The notes beneath the pieces are model-generated. The model was not told the DNA's origin. It ran no database searches and saw nothing but the letters and a program-made list of their open reading frames with translations. A DNA stretch of 64,000 nt, from the NCBI RefSeq assembly GCF_017086445.1, contig NZ_CP070968.1:1984001-2048000 (forward strand). The letters are read 5' to 3'. This document shows positions 1 through 9,603 of this stretch, piece by piece. Origin of the DNA: Brevundimonas fontaquae. Lineage in GTDB: Bacteria; Pseudomonadota; Alphaproteobacteria; Caulobacterales; Caulobacteraceae. Made by a program: the position numbers and the translations under genes. How positions within the stretch are numbered: position 1 is the first letter of the stretch; every line of letters begins with the position of its first letter.

Positions 1-196
1 CCATCCGCGCCCGCGCCAGCCGGTCATCGACCAGGTCGGCGAGGCCCATCAGAGCTGCCCCATTCTGATCCTGGACGGCGAACTGGATTGGCCCGAGGCC
101 GAGGTCAGCGAAACGACCGGCCGGCGCTTCCTTCAGGATCACGCCATCGCTCCCTATCTGGCGGCCCGCTACGGCGTCGGCCGGCCCCATCCCTAG
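1..196 (+). CDS. DUF3088 family protein, C-terminal part (5' end outside window)
   Basis: The reading frame is open from the window edge (first full codon at base 2) to a TAG at 194-196 and encodes the last 64 residues. The pattern PRPRQPVID followed by VGE, a short strand LILDGE and a C-terminal FLQDHAIAPYLAARYG looks like the small DUF3088 family, which resembles a thioredoxin-fold or glutathione-transferase N-terminal domain. No function is established for this family. The next gene starts 10 bases downstream, so the two may be co-transcribed. Family assignment is from pattern memory only. Confidence 0.6.
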   Translation, partial: HPRPRQPVIDQVGEAHQSCPILILDGELDWPEAEVSETTGRRFLQDHAIAPYLAARYGVGRPHP

Positions 197-205
197 AGGT
201 CCGTC

Positions 206-472
206 ATGCCTATCGGCGTCTTCACCATGGTCGGCATCTACATCATCGCCTGGTGGACGGTGCTGTTCGCCGTGCTGCCGCTGGGCACGGCGAGCGAGAC
301 GCACGAGCCGCCGACCGACGGCTCACAATGGGGCGCGCCCAAGACGCCCAATCTGAAGAAGAAGTTCCTGACGACCACCTGGGTCTCGGCCCTGGTCTGG
401 GCGTTCGTGATGGTGCTGATCTTCACGGGCTGGCTGCCCCTGCCGAACTTCGCCAGCGGCCCGGCTGTCTAA
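206..472 (+). CDS. DUF1467 family small inner-membrane protein
   Basis: An 88-residue protein with two hydrophobic segments, at about residues 6-26 and 58-80, separated by a polar loop containing NLKKKFLTTTWVSA. This two-helix layout, with an N-terminal VGIYIIAWWTVLFAVLP segment, is typical of the DUF1467 family of alphaproteobacterial membrane proteins. The family has no defined biochemical role. It is found immediately upstream of proS, as here, in related genomes (recollection). The gene ends 77 bases before proS and lies close behind the DUF3088 gene. Confidence 0.8.
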   Translation: MPIGVFTMVGIYIIAWWTVLFAVLPLGTASETHEPPTDGSQWGAPKTPNLKKKFLTTTWVSALVWAFVMVLIFTGWLPLPNFASGPAV

Positions 473-549
473 ACGACGCATCGGCCTAGCTTTCGCCCCG
501 TCCGAGCGGCTAAAGCCTTGTTCCGTCTCTACGCCTAGGATTCCCGACC

Positions 550-1866
550 ATGCGCCTGTCGCGCTTTTTCCTGCCCACGCTGAAGGAAGCCCCTTCGGAC
601 GCCCAGATCGTCTCGCACCAGCTGATGCTGCGCGCCGGCATGATCAAGCAGGAGGCCGCCGGCATCTACGCCTGGCTGCCGCTGGGTTTGAAAGTTCTGC
701 GCAAGATCGAGCAGATCGTGCGCGAAGAGCAGATGCGGGCCGGGGCGGTCGAACTGTTGATGCCGACGCTGCAACTGGCCGACCTGTGGCGCGAAAGCGG
801 CCGTTACGACGCCTACGGCCCCGAGATGCTGCGTATCACCGACCGTCACGAACGTGAGCTGCTATACGGACCGACCAACGAGGAGATGATCACCGACATC
901 TTCCGGGCCTATGTGAAGTCCTACAAGTCGCTGCCGCTGAACCTGTTTCACATCCAGTGGAAGTTCCGCGACGAGCGCCGTCCGCGCTTTGGCGTGATGC
1001 GAGGGCGCGAGTTCCTGATGAAGGACGCCTATTCGTTCGACGTGGACGAGGCCGCGGCCCGCGTCGCCTACAACCGCATGTTCGTCGCCTATCTGAACAC
1101 CTTCGCCCGCATGGGCCTGAAGGCCGTGCCGATGCGCGCCGACACCGGCCCCATCGGCGGCGATCTGAGCCACGAGTTCATCGTCCTGGCTGAAACCGGC
1201 GAGAGCGAGGTCTTCTGCGACCGCAAGCTGGTCGAGATGCCCGCGCCCGGCGACGACTTCAGCCCGGAAGCCGTCCAGGCCGTCTTCGACGAACGCACCG
1301 CCCTCTACGCCGCTACCGAAGAGATGCACGATCCGGCGCAGTTCGAGGCCAAGACCGCCGAGGGCGACCGCCTGTCGGCGCGCGGCATCGAGGTCGGCCA
1401 CATCTTCTACTTCGGCACCAAATACTCCGCCCCGATGAAGGCCAAGGTCGCCGGGCCCGACGGTCAGGACGCCGAGGTCCACATGGGCAGCTATGGCGTC
1501 GGCGTGTCGCGCCTGCTGGGGGCCATCATCGAAGCGAGCCACGACGCCGGCGGCATCATCTGGCCCGATGCGGTCGCGCCGTTCGACGTGGTCGTGATCA
1601 ATCTGCGCGCCAATGACGAGGCCGTCTCGGCCGCCTGCGAGGACGCGGTGGCCCAGCTTGAAAAGCTCGGCAAGGACGTCCTCTACGACGACACCGACGA
1701 ACGTCCCGGCGGCAAGTTCGCCACCGCCGACCTGATCGGCGTGCCGTGGCAGCTGACCATCGGTCCCAAGGGACTGGCGGACGGCGTTGTCGAACTGAAA
1801 CGCCGCGCCACTGGCGAGAAGGTGTCCGTGCCGCTCGCCGAAGCTATCGAAAGGCTGACCGCTTGA
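550..1866 (+). CDS. proS: Prolyl-tRNA synthetase (short alphaproteobacterial type)
   Basis: Charges tRNA-Pro with proline in the cytoplasm. The 438 residues match the short bacterial ProRS form, which lacks the long editing insertion of the roughly 570-residue E. coli enzyme. Class II signatures are visible: TNEE at 109-112, the motif 2 loop [25 protein letters not shown] around 139-163, and motif 3 [13 protein letters not shown] near 320. The C-terminal anticodon-binding domain begins near [13 protein letters not shown]. Its TGA stop overlaps the TTG start of lolC, so proS-lolC-lolD look like one translationally coupled operon. Confidence 0.96.
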   Translation: MRLSRFFLPTLKEAPSDAQIVSHQLMLRAGMIKQEAAGIYAWLPLGLKVLRKIEQIVREEQMRAGAVELLMPTLQLADLWRESGRYDAYGPEMLRITDRHERELLYGPTNEEMITDIFRAYVKSYKSLPLNLFHIQWKFRDERRPRFGVMRGREFLMKDAYSFDVDEAAARVAYNRMFVAYLNTFARMGLKAVPMRADTGPIGGDLSHEFIVLAETGESEVFCDRKLVEMPAPGDDFSPEAVQAVFDERTALYAATEEMHDPAQFEAKTAEGDRLSARGIEVGHIFYFGTKYSAPMKAKVAGPDGQDAEVHMGSYGVGVSRLLGAIIEASHDAGGIIWPDAVAPFDVVVINLRANDEAVSAACEDAVAQLEKLGKDVLYDDTDERPGGKFATADLIGVPWQLTIGPKGLADGVVELKRRATGEKVSVPLAEAIERLTA

Positions 1867-3149
1867 GCCTGCCGTCTCGTCCGTCCGGCGCCTTCTCCTC
1901 GTGGGAGATCGGCCTGGCCCTGCGCTACCTGCGCGCCAAGCGCAAGGAAGGCGGCGTCGCCACCATCGCCGTCATCAGCTTCATCGGCATCATGCTGGCC
2001 GTCGCCGTGCTGATCAGCGTGATGAGCATCATGTCCGGCTTCCGCAGCGAACTGCTGGGACGCATGCTGGCCTTCAACGGGCACATGTATGTGCAAGGGC
2101 AGGTCCTGACCTCGCCGGATCGCGAAGCCGCGCTGAAACGCATTCAGGCCGTGCCGGGCGTCGCCAGCGCCAGTCCGCTGAACGAGGCGCAAAGCCTGAT
2201 CCGCGTCGGCAGCTATACGACCGGCGCCATCGCCAAGGGCATCCGCCCTGAGGATCTGGCCAAGACCCAGTATGTCTTCGACAGCTTAAGCCCGCAGGAA
2301 CGCGCCAGCTTCGGCAAGGGGCCCTATGGCGGCGACCGCATTCTGGTCGGCGCGGCCCTGGCCAACTCCATGGGCCTGCGCGTCGGCGATCCGGTGACCC
2401 TGTATTCACCGACCGGGGCCGACAGCGCTTTCGGCAACCTCGGCGGACTTGAGAAGACCTATTTCGTCGGCGGCCTATTCCGTTCGGGCGCCGCCGACTA
2501 CGACCGCGCCTTCATCTTCATGCCGCTGGAGCAGCAGCAGCTCTTCTTCGGCAAGGAAGGGGTTTGGGACGCGATCGAGATCAAGGTCGACGATCCCGAT
2601 CAGGTCGGCGCCCTGACCGCCGCCATCCGCGACGCCGCCGGCCCTGGCTCGGTCGTCAGCGACTGGCGTGAGCGCCTCGCTGCCTTCTATGGCGCGCTGA
2701 AGGTCGAACGCGTGGCCATGAGCATCATCCTGGGCCTCGTCGTCGCCATCGCCGCCATGAACATCATCTCCGGCATCGTCATGCTGGTGAAGAACAAGGG
2801 CCGCGACATCGCCATCCTTCGCACCATCGGCGCCAGCCCCTCCGCGATCCTGCGCGTCTTCTTCATGGCCGGCGCCATGATCGGGGTCGCGGGCACCATC
2901 GCGGGCCTGATTCTGGGGCTGCTGTTCTGCTGGAACATCGGTTCGATCCAGCATTTCCTGGAGTTCGTGCTGCAGACCAAGCTGTTCGATTCCGACGTCT
3001 ATATGCTGGACGCCATCCCGGCCCTGGTCGATCCGGTGGACGTGACCTGGGTGGCCTTCTGGTCCCTGTTGATGAGCTGTATCGCCAGCCTGCCGCCGTC
3101 CTGGAACGCGTCTCGCATCGATCCCGTGGAGGCGCTTCGCTATGAGTAA
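1863..3149 (+). CDS. lolC: Lipoprotein-releasing ABC transporter, permease LolC/LolE
   Basis: Inner-membrane permease of the Lol complex, which extracts outer-membrane lipoproteins and passes them to the periplasmic chaperone. I chose the TTG at 1863, which overlaps the proS stop (TTGA). This gives 428 residues, normal for the family; a longer frame from 1746 would lie inside proS. The protein has an N-terminal transmembrane helix after the motif [16 protein letters not shown], a large periplasmic domain, and three C-terminal helices. The FtsX-like cytoplasmic coupling motif [14 protein letters not shown] lies between the first two of these. The 3' end overlaps lolD by 8 bases. Confidence 0.94.
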   Translation: MSLPSRPSGAFSSWEIGLALRYLRAKRKEGGVATIAVISFIGIMLAVAVLISVMSIMSGFRSELLGRMLAFNGHMYVQGQVLTSPDREAALKRIQAVPGVASASPLNEAQSLIRVGSYTTGAIAKGIRPEDLAKTQYVFDSLSPQERASFGKGPYGGDRILVGAALANSMGLRVGDPVTLYSPTGADSAFGNLGGLEKTYFVGGLFRSGAADYDRAFIFMPLEQQQLFFGKEGVWDAIEIKVDDPDQVGALTAAIRDAAGPGSVVSDWRERLAAFYGALKVERVAMSIILGLVVAIAAMNIISGIVMLVKNKGRDIAILRTIGASPSAILRVFFMAGAMIGVAGTIAGLILGLLFCWNIGSIQHFLEFVLQTKLFDSDVYMLDAIPALVDPVDVTWVAFWSLLMSCIASLPPSWNASRIDPVEALRYE

Positions 3150-3846
3150 GGCTCCCATCCTTTCGGTGCGCGGCCTGACCCGCACCTATGACACCGCCCA
3201 AGGCGGCCTGACCGTGCTGAAGGGCGTGGATCTGGACGTCTATCCAGGCGAACTGGTCGGACTGATCGGACCGTCGGGCTCGGGCAAGTCGTCGCTGCTG
3301 CACGCCGCCGGCCTGTTGGAGAAACCCACCAGCGGCACGGTCGCCATCGACGGCGAACAGGTCGGCGATCTGGACGAGCGCGCCCGCACACGCCTGCGCC
3401 TGGGCCGGATCGGCTTCGTCTATCAGTTTCACCACCTGCTGCCCGAGTTCGATGCGCGCGACAATGTCGCCCTGCCAATGCGGATCGCCGGGGTGTCCCA
3501 GGACGAGGCGCGCAAACGCGCCGCGGTCACCCTGACGGCCCTGGGGCTAGGCGAACGCCTGACGCACCAGCCGGCCCAGCTGTCCGGCGGTGAACAGCAG
3601 CGCGTCGCCATCGGCCGCGCGCTGGCCAACGGCCCGCGCCTGCTGCTGGCCGACGAGCCGACCGGCAATCTGGATCCGACCACCAGCCAATCCGTGTTCG
3701 AATCCCTGCGCGACCTGGCCAAGACCACGGGCGTCGCCGCCCTGATCGCCACCCACAATATGGAATTGGCCGGCCATATGGACCGCGTCTTCGCCCTGAA
3801 GGATGGTCATCTGGAACAGCGCGAAGCTCAAAGCCACGCTTACTGA
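3142..3846 (+). CDS. lolD: Lipoprotein-releasing ABC transporter, ATPase LolD
   Basis: ATP-binding subunit that drives lipoprotein release by LolC/E. In 234 residues it shows Walker A GPSGSGKS (43-50), the ABC signature LSGGEQQRVAIGRAL, Walker B LLLADEPTGNLDP and the switch histidine in ATHN. The family-specific sequence FVYQFHHLLPEFDARDN around the Q-loop is typical of LolD. The start overlaps the end of lolC. The TGA stop abuts, base to base, the stop of the convergent msrA. Confidence 0.95.
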   Translation: MSKAPILSVRGLTRTYDTAQGGLTVLKGVDLDVYPGELVGLIGPSGSGKSSLLHAAGLLEKPTSGTVAIDGEQVGDLDERARTRLRLGRIGFVYQFHHLLPEFDARDNVALPMRIAGVSQDEARKRAAVTLTALGLGERLTHQPAQLSGGEQQRVAIGRALANGPRLLLADEPTGNLDPTTSQSVFESLRDLAKTTGVAALIATHNMELAGHMDRVFALKDGHLEQREAQSHAY

Positions 3847-4470
3847 TCAACTGACGGCGGCGTCGCCCCAGATCGCTCGGAGGCGTTCGGGGCGGCGGCA
3901 TCCGATCCGGTAGGCCTGATAGCTGGCGGCGTGGCGTTTGGCGTAGTTCTGGTGCTCCGCGCCGGCCGGCCAGAACCGCTGGGCGCCGACGACTGGTGTC
4001 GTGAAGCTCTTTCTCAGCACCCGCATGGCCGCATCGCGCGAGGCGATGGCGTCCGCGCGTTGGCCCGCTGTCGCAAAGACGGCGGATCGATAGGACGGCC
4101 CCTGGTCGCAGAACTGACCGTTAGGATCCGTCGGGTCGATGGTGCGCCAATAACGATCGACCAGGGTGCGATAGCTGACCACGCGCGGATCGAAGGTGAC
4201 CTGCACCGCCTCCATATGGCCGGTGCCGCCGCGCACCACCTGCTCATAGGTCGGGTTGGCGGTATGGCCGCCGACGAAGCCGGACACGGCCGAGCGCACC
4301 CCCTGCACGTCGTCGAAGGCCTTCTCCTCGGACCAGAAGCAGCCGCCTGCGAAGATCGCGGTCTGAAACGCCGTCTGCGCTTCGGCCTGACGGGCCAGGG
4401 GCGCGCCGATCGCCAGCGCGGCGACGGTCAAGGATGCAACGGCGGCGAGCGCATTCGTGCGAAGGGACAT
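3847..4470 (-). CDS. msrA: Secreted peptide-methionine (S)-S-oxide reductase
   Basis: Reduces methionine S-sulfoxide in oxidised proteins. The catalytic motif GGCFW is at residues 42-46 (Cys44), followed by GVRSAVSGFVGG and the substrate-pocket sequence GTGHMEAVQVTFDP. I chose the ATG at 4470 because an AGGAG precedes it by about 8 bases. It gives 207 residues beginning with a clear signal peptide (SLRTNALAAVASLTVAALAIG, likely cut near AEA-QT), so the enzyme should act in the periplasm. A longer frame to 4512 adds 14 unconvincing residues before the signal. It is transcribed towards lolD. Confidence 0.9.
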   Translation of the reverse strand: MSLRTNALAAVASLTVAALAIGAPLARQAEAQTAFQTAIFAGGCFWSEEKAFDDVQGVRSAVSGFVGGHTANPTYEQVVRGGTGHMEAVQVTFDPRVVSYRTLVDRYWRTIDPTDPNGQFCDQGPSYRSAVFATAGQRADAIASRDAAMRVLRKSFTTPVVGAQRFWPAGAEHQNYAKRHAASYQAYRIGCRRPERLRAIWGDAAVS

Positions 4471-4532
4471 GGTCTCATCTCCTGTTGCATTGACTACGAA
4501 GGCGACGCGCAAACGGTTTCACCGAGAACGAC

Positions 4533-4561
4533 TTGACCGGAACAAAACGCCAACATAGAAC
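4533..4561 (+). promoter_or_regulatory. Probable sigma-70-type promoter of the SidA-like gene
   Basis: TTGACC at 4533-4538 and TAGAAC at 4556-4561 are separated by 17 bases. The -10 element overlaps the first half of the LexA box at 4558-4572, a layout that would allow repression by occlusion. Inferred from sequence only. Confidence 0.55.
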
Positions 4562-4572
4562 ATTAGCAGAAC
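4558..4572 (+). promoter_or_regulatory. LexA (SOS) box, GAAC-N7-GAAC
   Basis: The sequence GAACATTAGCAGAAC exactly fits the alphaproteobacterial SOS operator GTTC-N7-GTTC read on the other strand. It closely resembles the box in front of lexA in this same window, which reads GAACACTTACAGAAC on the minus strand. It lies 26 bases upstream of the start of the small ORF at 4599. Confidence 0.75.
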
Positions 4573-4598
4573 ATATCGGATGTCTCGGAGCCAAGGTC

Positions 4599-4691
4599 AT
4601 GCCGCGTTTGATGAGGGATATGCTGTCGCTGGCGTCGTGCGGCGGTTTTGTTTGGATGGTCTGGACCGTGGCGATCAGCGTCACCGCCTGA
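4599..4691 (+). CDS. sidA: SidA-like SOS-induced small inner-membrane protein
   Basis: A 30-residue ORF with a short basic N-terminus (MPRLMRDM) and one hydrophobic helix over about residues 9-29, including GGFVWMVWTVAISV. A GGAG (4587-4590) sits 8 bases before the ATG, and a promoter with a LexA box lies just upstream. In Caulobacter crescentus, SidA is a 29-residue, SOS-induced inner-membrane peptide that blocks division through FtsW/FtsN. As I recall, its gene lies beside dnaE, as here. Size, topology, LexA control and position all fit. Identity is inferred because the two sequences were not aligned. The alternative is an unrelated small membrane peptide. Confidence 0.7.
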   Translation: MPRLMRDMLSLASCGGFVWMVWTVAISVTA

Positions 4692-4855
4692 GATCAGACG
4701 AATTGGACCCTTTAGACGGTGTTTTTTCGACGACCGTCCGAAGCCAGCGATCCACAGCCGATCCGTGGGGCGACCGGTTTGCGATGGCCGCACGCCGCCC
4801 GATATGAGACTCAGGATAAAGTAGGGCTCTTCAGCGGGCCAGGGTCGAAGAAGGT
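4692..4855. other. Intergenic region before dnaE
   Basis: 164 bases with no convincing gene. There is an imperfect hairpin with arms GACGGT (4715-4720) and ACCGTC (4733-4738) whose loop carries six T residues; it might terminate the short upstream transcript, but weakly. A purine-rich GAAGAAGG at 4847-4854 is the likely ribosome-binding site for dnaE. Confidence 0.4.
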
Positions 4856-7800
4856 GTGAACGAGCCGGTGAACAGTCAGGGTTTTGTCCATCTGCGGGTC
4901 CGCTCGGCCTATTCGCTGCTGGAAGGCGCGATCAAGGCGGCCAAGGTCGGCAAGCTTGCGGCCGACGCCGGAATGCCGGCGGTCGGGGTGGCGGACCGGG
5001 CCAATCTGTTCGGCGCGCTGGAGTTCAGCCAGACGGCGAAGGATGCAGGCGTTCAGCCGCTCGTCGCCTGTGCTCTTCCGGTTTTCGGCATCGGCGGCCA
5101 GATCAACGCGCGCTGGGCCAAGGTGCCGACCGTGGTTCTGCTGGCCCAGGATACAGCCGGATGGCTGAATCTGTGCGCCCTGTCGTCATCCGCCTATCTG
5201 GACGCCGGAGAAATGGCCGAGCCGGGCGTGGCCTGGGAGCAGGTGGTCGCCCGCTCCGAAGGGTTGATCCTGCTGTCCGGTGGCCCGGACGGCCCGGTCG
5301 ATCCGCTGTTCGCCCAAGGCAAGAAGGCCGAAGGCGCCGCCGCTCTGGCGGCGATGAAGGCGGCGTTCGGCGACCGCTTCTACGTCGAACTGCAACGCCA
5401 CGGGCTGGAGGACGAAAAGCGCGCCGAGCCGGGGCTGGTCGAATGGGCCTATGCCAACGACGTGCCGCTGGTCGCCACCAACGACGTCTATTACGCCAAG
5501 GCGGCGCAGGCCAAATCCCACGACGCCCTGCTGTGCATCGCCGACGGCGCCTTCACCGGGCAGGAGGATCGCCGCCGCATCACCGGCGAACACTGGTTCA
5601 AGCCCGCCGCCGTCATGCGCGAGCTGTTCGCCGACCTGCCCGAGGCGTGCGACAACACCATCGACATCGCGCGGCGCTGCGCCTTCCTGGTCAATACGCA
5701 CGCGCCCATCCTGCCGCGCTTCGATACCGGCGCCGGGCGCTCCGAGGCCGATGAACTGGCCCACCAGGCGCGCGAGGGGCTGAAGGTCCGCCTGACCGAG
5801 GTCACGCCGGCCGTGCCCGAAGAGGAATACTGGACCCGCCTGGAATGGGAGGTCGGGATCATCCAGCAGATGGGCTTCCCCGGCTACTTCCTCATCGTGT
5901 CGGACTTCATCAAATGGGCCAAGACCCACGGCATTCCCGTGGGGCCGGGGCGGGGCTCCGGCGCCGGTTCGCTGGTCGCCTGGTCATTGACCATTACCGA
6001 TCTGGACCCGCTGCGGTTTGGCCTGCTGTTCGAACGGTTCCTGAACCCCGAACGGGTCTCCATGCCCGACTTCGACATCGACTTCTGCCAGGAGCGGCGC
6101 GAAGAGGTGATCGACTATGTGCAGGACCGCTACGGCAAGGACCGGGTGGCCCAGATCATCACCTTCGGCACCTTGCAGGCGCGGGCCGTGCTGCGCGACG
6201 TGGGCCGGGTGCTGCAGATGCCGTTGGGTCAGGTCGACCGGCTCTGCAAGATGGTGCCGAACAACCCGGCCGCGCCCGTCACCCTGGCCCAGGCCATCGA
6301 CATCGAGCCGCGCCTGAAGGAGGCGCGCGACGCGGAGCCGGCGGTGAAGACCCTGCTGGAAACCGCGCTGGAGCTGGAGGGGCTATACCGCAACGCCTCG
6401 ACCCACGCCGCGGGGATCGTCATCGGCGACCGGCCGCTGACGGAACTGGTGCCGCTGTATCAGGATCCGCGCTCCACCATTCCGGCGTCCCAGTTCAACA
6501 TGAAATGGGTCGAGCCGGCTGGCCTGGTGAAGTTCGACTTCCTGGGCCTGAAGACGCTGACGGTGCTGGATCGGGCGCGCGGCTATCTCGAACGGCGCGG
6601 CGCAGCCGAGGACTGGAACAGCCTGCCGCTGGACGATGCGCGCACCTATGAACTGATGGCCTCTGGCCAGACGGTCGGGGTGTTCCAGCTGGAATCCCAG
6701 GGCATGCGAGACACCCTGCGCAAGATGCGCTGCGGCTCCATCGAAGAGATCACCGCCCTGATTTCGCTCTATCGGCCCGGGCCGATGGAGATGATCGACA
6801 CCTATATCGACCGTAAGTTCGGGCGCGCCGAGGTCGATTACCTGCACCCCAGCCTGAAAGAGGTGCTGACCGAGACCTACGGCGTCATCATCTACCAGGA
6901 ACAGGTGATGAAGATCGCCCAGATCCTGGCGGGCTACAGCCTGGGCGAGGCCGACCTGCTGCGCCGGGCGATGGGCAAGAAGAAGAAGGAGGAGATGGAT
7001 TTCCAGCGCCTTCGCTTCGTCAAGGGCGCCGCCGAAAAGGCCGTGCCGGAATCGCAGTCCGGCTCCATCTTCGATCTGGTCGCCAAGTTCGCCGGATACG
7101 GCTTCAACAAGTCCCACGCCGCCGCCTATGCCCTGATTTCGTTCCAGACGGGGTGGTTGAAGGCCAATCAGCCGGTCGAGTTCTTCGCGGCGTCCATGAG
7201 CCTGGACTTGTCGAACACCGACAAGCTGGCGGTCTTCTATCAGGACGCCAAACGGTTCGACGTGCCGGTCCTGGCGCCCGACATCAATCGCTCGTCGGCC
7301 GACTTCGACGTGGCCTGGGACGACGACAAGGGCGCGGTGCTCTACGCCTTGGGCGCGATCCGAAACGTGGGTCTCGAGGCGATGAAACACGTCATCGAGG
7401 TCCGCGAGACGGGCGGGCGCTTCGCCGACATCTTCGACTTCCTCGAGCGCGTCGATCCGCGCAGCGTGAACAAGCGCGCGTTGGAAGGTCTGGCCAAGGC
7501 CGGCGCCTTCGACAGCATCCACCCCAACCGGCGGCAGTTGCTGGAACAGGCCGACGTTCTGATGGCCTATTGCCAGAGTGTGGCGGCCGAACGCGCGTCG
7601 TCGCAGGTGTCATTGTTCGGCGGCGACCAGGCCCATGCCGCGCGCCCGCGTCTGAAGAGCGTCGAGCCCTGGGTCGGGCCGGAGCGGCTGGATCACGAAC
7701 TGTCGGCGGTCGGCTTCTATCTGTCGGGCCACCCGCTGGACGAGATGACCTCAGCCCTGAAGCGCAAGCGCGTCACCTTCGTCGCCGAAGCGATTCCGCT

Positions 7801-8320
7801 GGCTGAGTCGGGCCACGAGGCGTTCCAGATGGCCGGCGTCGTGCGTCGCAAACAGGAGCGGGCCAGCGCGCGGACGGGCGAGAAGTTCGCCTTCGTGACC
7901 TTCTCGGATCCGACGGGCGAGTTCGAATGCCTGTTCCCGCCCGAACAACTGCGCAAATGCCGCGAGGTGCTGGAGCCCGGCGCCTCGGTCATGGTGCGGG
8001 TGCGCGCCAAGTCGTCGGAAGGGGAGGTGCGCTTCTTCGGCGACGACGCCTCGCAAATGGACAATCTGCTGGACGACGCCAACATCGGCCTTCGTATCCA
8101 TGTCTCGGCCCGCAGCGCGGACGCTGAGGCGCTGAAGGCGCGGCTGGAACGCGCGCGATCGGGCGCGATCGGCAAGGGGGGCGAGGTGTCGCTGATGATC
8201 GCGGGCCTCGATCAGGGGCGCGAGGTCGAGGTCAAGATTCCCGGCCGCTACCGCCTGGACGGCGCCTTGCGCGGCGCGCTGAAGTCGGCGGCGGGCGTCG
8301 TCATGCTGGAGGACGCCTGA
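4856..8320 (+). CDS. dnaE: DNA polymerase III, alpha subunit
   Basis: Catalytic subunit of the replicative DNA polymerase. Its 1154 residues are full length for DnaE1. The N-terminal PHP domain begins [18 protein letters not shown]. The C-family polymerase core has [10 protein letters not shown] and the catalytic aspartates in PDFDID (Asp405 and Asp407), with further conserved blocks QEQVMKIAQ and [13 protein letters not shown]. The helix-hairpin-helix and OB-fold regions lie in the last third ([15 protein letters not shown]). I use the GTG at 4856, preceded by GAAGAAGG. The neighbouring SOS peptide places a replication gene beside a probable division inhibitor. Confidence 0.97.
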   Translation: MNEPVNSQGFVHLRVRSAYSLLEGAIKAAKVGKLAADAGMPAVGVADRANLFGALEFSQTAKDAGVQPLVACALPVFGIGGQINARWAKVPTVVLLAQDTAGWLNLCALSSSAYLDAGEMAEPGVAWEQVVARSEGLILLSGGPDGPVDPLFAQGKKAEGAAALAAMKAAFGDRFYVELQRHGLEDEKRAEPGLVEWAYANDVPLVATNDVYYAKAAQAKSHDALLCIADGAFTGQEDRRRITGEHWFKPAAVMRELFADLPEACDNTIDIARRCAFLVNTHAPILPRFDTGAGRSEADELAHQAREGLKVRLTEVTPAVPEEEYWTRLEWEVGIIQQMGFPGYFLIVSDFIKWAKTHGIPVGPGRGSGAGSLVAWSLTITDLDPLRFGLLFERFLNPERVSMPDFDIDFCQERREEVIDYVQDRYGKDRVAQIITFGTLQARAVLRDVGRVLQMPLGQVDRLCKMVPNNPAAPVTLAQAIDIEPRLKEARDAEPAVKTLLETALELEGLYRNASTHAAGIVIGDRPLTELVPLYQDPRSTIPASQFNMKWVEPAGLVKFDFLGLKTLTVLDRARGYLERRGAAEDWNSLPLDDARTYELMASGQTVGVFQLESQGMRDTLRKMRCGSIEEITALISLYRPGPMEMIDTYIDRKFGRAEVDYLHPSLKEVLTETYGVIIYQEQVMKIAQILAGYSLGEADLLRRAMGKKKKEEMDFQRLRFVKGAAEKAVPESQSGSIFDLVAKFAGYGFNKSHAAAYALISFQTGWLKANQPVEFFAASMSLDLSNTDKLAVFYQDAKRFDVPVLAPDINRSSADFDVAWDDDKGAVLYALGAIRNVGLEAMKHVIEVRETGGRFADIFDFLERVDPRSVNKRALEGLAKAGAFDSIHPNRRQLLEQADVLMAYCQSVAAERASSQVSLFGGDQAHAARPRLKSVEPWVGPERLDHELSAVGFYLSGHPLDEMTSALKRKRVTFVAEAIPLAESGHEAFQMAGVVRRKQERASARTGEKFAFVTFSDPTGEFECLFPPEQLRKCREVLEPGASVMVRVRAKSSEGEVRFFGDDASQMDNLLDDANIGLRIHVSARSADAEALKARLERARSGAIGKGGEVSLMIAGLDQGREVEVKIPGRYRLDGALRGALKSAAGVVMLEDA

Positions 8321-8417
8321 TGTGCGTCGCCGCGTTGATTTCGGCTTGGCTCTTGCTGGGGGTGGTCCCTCGGTCGCTTTAGTCCCACAGCCCCTTGCTC
8401 CAATGGAAAGCCAGACC

Positions 8418-8804
8418 ATGTCCCACGCTGTCGGAACCTTCGAGGTTCAGATGACGCCTGTCGCGGCCGAGGCCGACTCACCCGCCGGAGCGCCGGGCCG
8501 GATGCGGCTGTCCAAGACCTTTCACGGAGATCTGGAAGGTGAGGGCGCCGGCGAGATGCTGGGCCTTCTGACCAGTGGTTTTGGCGCCTATGTCGCGATG
8601 GAACGCGTGTCAGGGATACTCAACGGACGACGCGGCGCCTTCGCCTTGGTCCATCGAGGGGTCATGGAGGCGGGCAGCCAGGATTTGCTGATCACCATTG
8701 TTCCCGGTTCCGGCGAAGGCGATTTGGCGGGGATTGCGGGCGTCTTTCATCTGAAGATCGAGGGCGGCGTTCATCGCTACGATCTGGAATACAAGCTTCC
8801 CTGA
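8418..8804 (+). CDS. DUF3224 domain-containing protein
   Basis: A 128-residue soluble protein. The start MSHAVGTFEVQMTP, a central SKTFHGDLEGEGAGEML and an end VFHLKIEGGVHRYDLEYKLP follow the DUF3224 pattern, a small beta-barrel fold without known enzymatic role. I chose the ATG at 8418 because GGAAAG lies 8 bases before it. The frame is open back to 8322 and another ATG exists at 8403, but that part is not family-like. It follows dnaE by 97 bases. Confidence 0.8.
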   Translation: MSHAVGTFEVQMTPVAAEADSPAGAPGRMRLSKTFHGDLEGEGAGEMLGLLTSGFGAYVAMERVSGILNGRRGAFALVHRGVMEAGSQDLLITIVPGSGEGDLAGIAGVFHLKIEGGVHRYDLEYKLP

Positions 8805-8850
8805 CGGTCGATCGTGAACCCCGGATCAATGGTCAAGCTTTTGATTTTTT

Positions 8851-8876
8851 GGAACCTCACGGGCGCGTGATGGGTT
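8851..8876 (+). promoter_or_regulatory. Candidate EcfG/SigT (general stress) promoter
   Basis: GGAAC at 8851-8855 and GGTT at 8873-8876 are separated by 17 bases, close to the alphaproteobacterial EcfG consensus GGAAC-N16/17-CGTT, with one mismatch in the -10. The element lies 27 bases upstream of the DUF4142 lipoprotein gene. Confidence 0.4.
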
Positions 8877-8903
8877 TGGTCAGTCCATAGGGAGACTGTT
8901 CCA

Positions 8904-9500
8904 ATGAAATATCTCGCCATCGCCAGCGTCGCGTCGCTGGCCCTTCTCGCCGCCTGCAACCAAGGTGGCGACAGCGCCGCCCAGAACACCGGCGAAGCGG
9001 TCAACGCCACCCAGGACGCCACGTCCGGCGTCGTCGGCCAGACCTCGGCCATGACCATGGGCGCCAACACCGTCGACGGTTTCGTCACCGGTCTGGGCAC
9101 CGGCAACATGTACGAGCTGGAAGCCGCCAAGATCGCCGCCGCCAAGTCCAAGAATGCGGACGTGAAGGCCCTGGCCGCGATGATCACCAAGGATCACACC
9201 GCCGCCGGTGAGAAGCTCGCCGCCGCTCAGGCGACCGCTGCGCCGAACGTCGCCATCCCCACGACGCTGGACGAACGCCGCAAGGGCTTGATCGACAATC
9301 TGAACGCCGCGACGCCGGACGACTTCGACAAAGTCTATTTGGACCAGCAGGTGGCCGCCCACAACGAGACGTTGACGCTGCTGAACGGCTTTGCCGACAA
9401 CACCGAAGCGCCCGCCCTGGCCACCCTTGCGCGCGAACTGGTGACGCCTGTCACCGCGCACCGCGACCGCGCCCGGACCCTGCTGGACGCGATGAAGTAA
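8904..9500 (+). CDS. DUF4142 family lipoprotein
   Basis: A 198-residue exported protein. The N-terminus ends in the lipobox LLAAC with Cys18, so it is probably a membrane-anchored lipoprotein in the periplasm or outer membrane. The mature part has a ferritin-like helical pattern typical of DUF4142: AAKIAAAKSKNADVKALAAM, then ITKDHTAAGEKL, then VYLDQQVAAHNETLTLLNGF. Members are often stress-induced in alphaproteobacteria, and a candidate EcfG promoter precedes this one. A strong terminator follows 23 bases after the stop, so it forms a single-gene unit. The molecular role is unknown. Confidence 0.85.
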   Translation: MKYLAIASVASLALLAACNQGGDSAAQNTGEAVNATQDATSGVVGQTSAMTMGANTVDGFVTGLGTGNMYELEAAKIAAAKSKNADVKALAAMITKDHTAAGEKLAAAQATAAPNVAIPTTLDERRKGLIDNLNAATPDDFDKVYLDQQVAAHNETLTLLNGFADNTEAPALATLARELVTPVTAHRDRARTLLDAMK

Positions 9501-9523
9501 AAGCAGTCGTCGCGTTGCTGACC

Positions 9524-9553
9524 AAAGGCGGTCCCGAAAGGGGCCGCCTTTTC
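9524..9553 (+). terminator. Intrinsic terminator after the DUF4142 gene
   Basis: A GC-rich hairpin formed by AAAGGCGG and CCGCCTTT around a CCGAAAGG core, ending in a short T run at 9549-9552. It separates the lipoprotein gene from the rpsB transcription unit. Confidence 0.8.
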
Positions 9554-9571
9554 GCATTTGCAGGGCTGCGC

Positions 9572-9600
9572 TTGCTATTGCGGCCTATCCGGCCTACATG
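9572..9600 (+). promoter_or_regulatory. Candidate rpsB promoter
   Basis: TTGCTA at 9572-9577 and TACATG at 9595-9600, spaced 17 bases, lie just after the terminator. This is a moderate match to a housekeeping promoter and the only good one I see upstream of rpsB. It would leave a leader of over 100 bases. Confidence 0.35.
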
Positions 9601-9603
9601 GCC

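Noticed and set aside
4580..4807. 75-residue plus-strand ORF and two minus-strand ORFs in the msrA-dnaE gap
   Set aside because: They lack ribosome-binding sites and protein-like composition. The 30-residue frame in a different phase explains the promoter, LexA box and ribosome-binding site.
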